DNA of 6,712 bases from an uncultured Dorea sp. (lineage in GTDB: Bacteria; Bacillota_A; Clostridia; Lachnospirales; Lachnospiraceae): positions 1 to 6,712 of the forward strand of contig CAOKJI010000101.1 in assembly GCA_948468495.1 (NCBI GenBank), read 5' to 3'. The notes under the pieces were generated by a model that saw nothing but the letters and a program-made list of their open reading frames with translations, searched no databases and was not told where the DNA came from. Positions 5,602 to 6,712 of this stretch are shown here, piece by piece. Position numbers and translations under genes: made by a program. The stretch's first letter is position 1; every line of letters starts with the position of its first letter.

Positions 5602-6712
5602 TTATAACGAATCCTGTATTACAGACAAAAGATTTTTTTCAAATACTTCCATCGAAAAGAATTTCTCATAAATCTTGTAAGCTCTCTCTCCCATTCTTTT
5701 AACGGATAATCTATGGTTCAGACACCAGCTTATCTTTTCTGCCAGCGCCTGCGCATTTTCTGAAGGAAAAATCAATGCGTCCTGCCTATCTGTCAGATAA
5801 TCTGCAATCCCAGCGGCATCGGAAACAATCGACATTACTTTATGCTGCATCGCTTCAATCACCACCATCGGCCACACTTCTTCTCTGGAAGCGCAGATTA
5901 GCACATCACACCGCTCATATTCCATATGCACTTTGTCCTGAGCCAATTCCCCTGTTTTCCTAACGATACCATTTCTCACCAATTCATCTGCAAATGACGC
6001 GTCATAGTCCTCATCAGTTCTTCCCACAAAACGAACCTCCAAATCATCCTTCTCGCTCTCTGAGAGCAAACTGACTGCCTCTGCTATAATATCCTGGCCT
6101 TTCAAATTAGAAATCGGTCCAACTACGGACATAGTGAATTTACCTGTAACCTTTTTATCTATAACACACCTGGCCTCCGGCACTCCCACCGAAAGCACAT
6201 CTATGATAAATTTTTCATTATATTTCGATAATGCCTGCTTTGCAATATTACCGGATGCAAAAACGCGCAGATTCTCAATATTAATCTTCCTCAGTCCTTC
6301 AATCAGACAATGCTTTATAAAACACTCCGGTTCATGTACCCACCAGATAACCGGCACATTTAAATCCCTCTTTAATAACAGATTATAATATGTTGCTGTA
6401 TTGAGAAAAATCGATTGAAATCCACGGATCCATGGTATGTCAGCAAGTTTCCCCGTCATAATTCTCTCATCAATAATAACTGGTATTTCATTTTCTGCAA
6501 GACACTCTTCCATCTTCCCATGAACCGGTGAAGCAAGCAAAATCTCATATCCCGACCTTTTTAAAAACCGCGCCGTATACAATAATGCATACTGCGCCCC
6601 GCTAAGCTTCAGGTCATCAGAAATAAGCAGGATCCTACCGGTTTCACAATGACTGTCAACCGGCCCCTCTATTTTGGGCTGAAAACCCAATTCTGCTAAA
6701 TCATACGGATAA
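5602..6712 (-). CDS. GT4-like (GT-B) glycosyltransferase, N-terminus beyond window
   Basis: At least 369 residues are visible of a retaining GT-B enzyme that probably builds a surface glycan from a nucleotide-sugar. The N-terminal half begins at RILLISDDLKLSGAQYALL, where the Gly-rich acceptor-side loop follows strand one, and includes VIWWVHEPE. The C-terminal half shows VVGPISNLKGQDIIAEA, the family's K-G-x-D segment, then VRFVGR, and the E-x7-E nucleotide-sugar motif in EEVWPMVVIEAM, followed by GIADYLTDRQDALIFP, the usual Gly-rich donor-binding region. A TTG at 6690 could serve as a start, but it has no convincing ribosome site. The frame stays open to the window edge, encoding YPYDLAE just before it, so I treat the gene as truncated at its 5' end and possibly joined to another domain. 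It ends 20 bases before the small Rossmann-like gene. The sugar is unknown. Confidence 0.88.
   Translation of the reverse strand, partial: YPYDLAELGFQPKIEGPVDSHCETGRILLISDDLKLSGAQYALLYTARFLKRSGYEILLASPVHGKMEECLAENEIPVIIDERIMTGKLADIPWIRGFQSIFLNTATYYNLLLKRDLNVPVIWWVHEPECFIKHCLIEGLRKINIENLRVFASGNIAKQALSKYNEKFIIDVLSVGVPEARCVIDKKVTGKFTMSVVGPISNLKGQDIIAEAVSLLSESEKDDLEVRFVGRTDEDYDASFADELVRNGIVRKTGELAQDKVHMEYERCDVLICASREEVWPMVVIEAMQHKVMSIVSDAAGIADYLTDRQDALIFPSENAQALAEKISWCLNHRLSVKRMGERAYKIYEKFFSMEVFEKNLLSVIQDSL

Overview
The window is a tightly packed piece of one operon. All six genes are on the minus strand, the gaps are 16 to 40 bases, and each internal gene has a Shine-Dalgarno site. No RNA gene, terminator, mobile element, CRISPR array or gene-free stretch above 300 bases was seen. 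The modest GC content, Shine-Dalgarno-led AT-rich genes and an oxygen-sensitive glycyl radical enzyme suggest a strictly or facultatively anaerobic Firmicute. A Clostridia/Lachnospiraceae-type gut anaerobe is my best guess, but this is inference from style and not a species call.

In transcription order (right to left) the genes are: (1) a GT-B, GT4-like glycosyltransferase cut by the right edge (5602-6712); (2) a 132-residue Rossmann-like protein (5183-5581); (3) a 641-residue glycyl radical enzyme of the pyruvate formate-lyase superfamily (3241-5166); (4) its radical SAM activase (2448-3215, or 3257 with an upstream start); (5) a GT-A family 2 glycosyltransferase with a C-terminal Rossmann-like domain (1096-2427); (6) an FAD-dependent oxidoreductase of the UDP-galactopyranose mutase/protoporphyrinogen oxidase-like type, cut by the left edge (1-1055).

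The surroundings are those of a cell-surface glycan locus (capsule, exopolysaccharide or teichoic-type polymer). The unusual part is the glycyl radical enzyme with its activase in the middle of it, flanked by glycosyltransferases and not by fermentation or microcompartment genes. Its active site reads Cys-Trp-Glu-Pro, with the Cys-x-Glu arrangement of the dehydratase/C-N lyase/decarboxylase branches and without the double Cys of true pyruvate formate-lyase. The activase is the short form without the extra ferredoxin-like clusters. A reasonable hypothesis is radical modification (for example dehydration) of a polyol, sugar or glycan building block that the glycosyltransferases then use. The substrate cannot be read from the sequence.

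The small Rossmann-like protein resembles the C-terminal domain of the family 2 glycosyltransferase, so the operon carries the same fold once free-standing and once fused.
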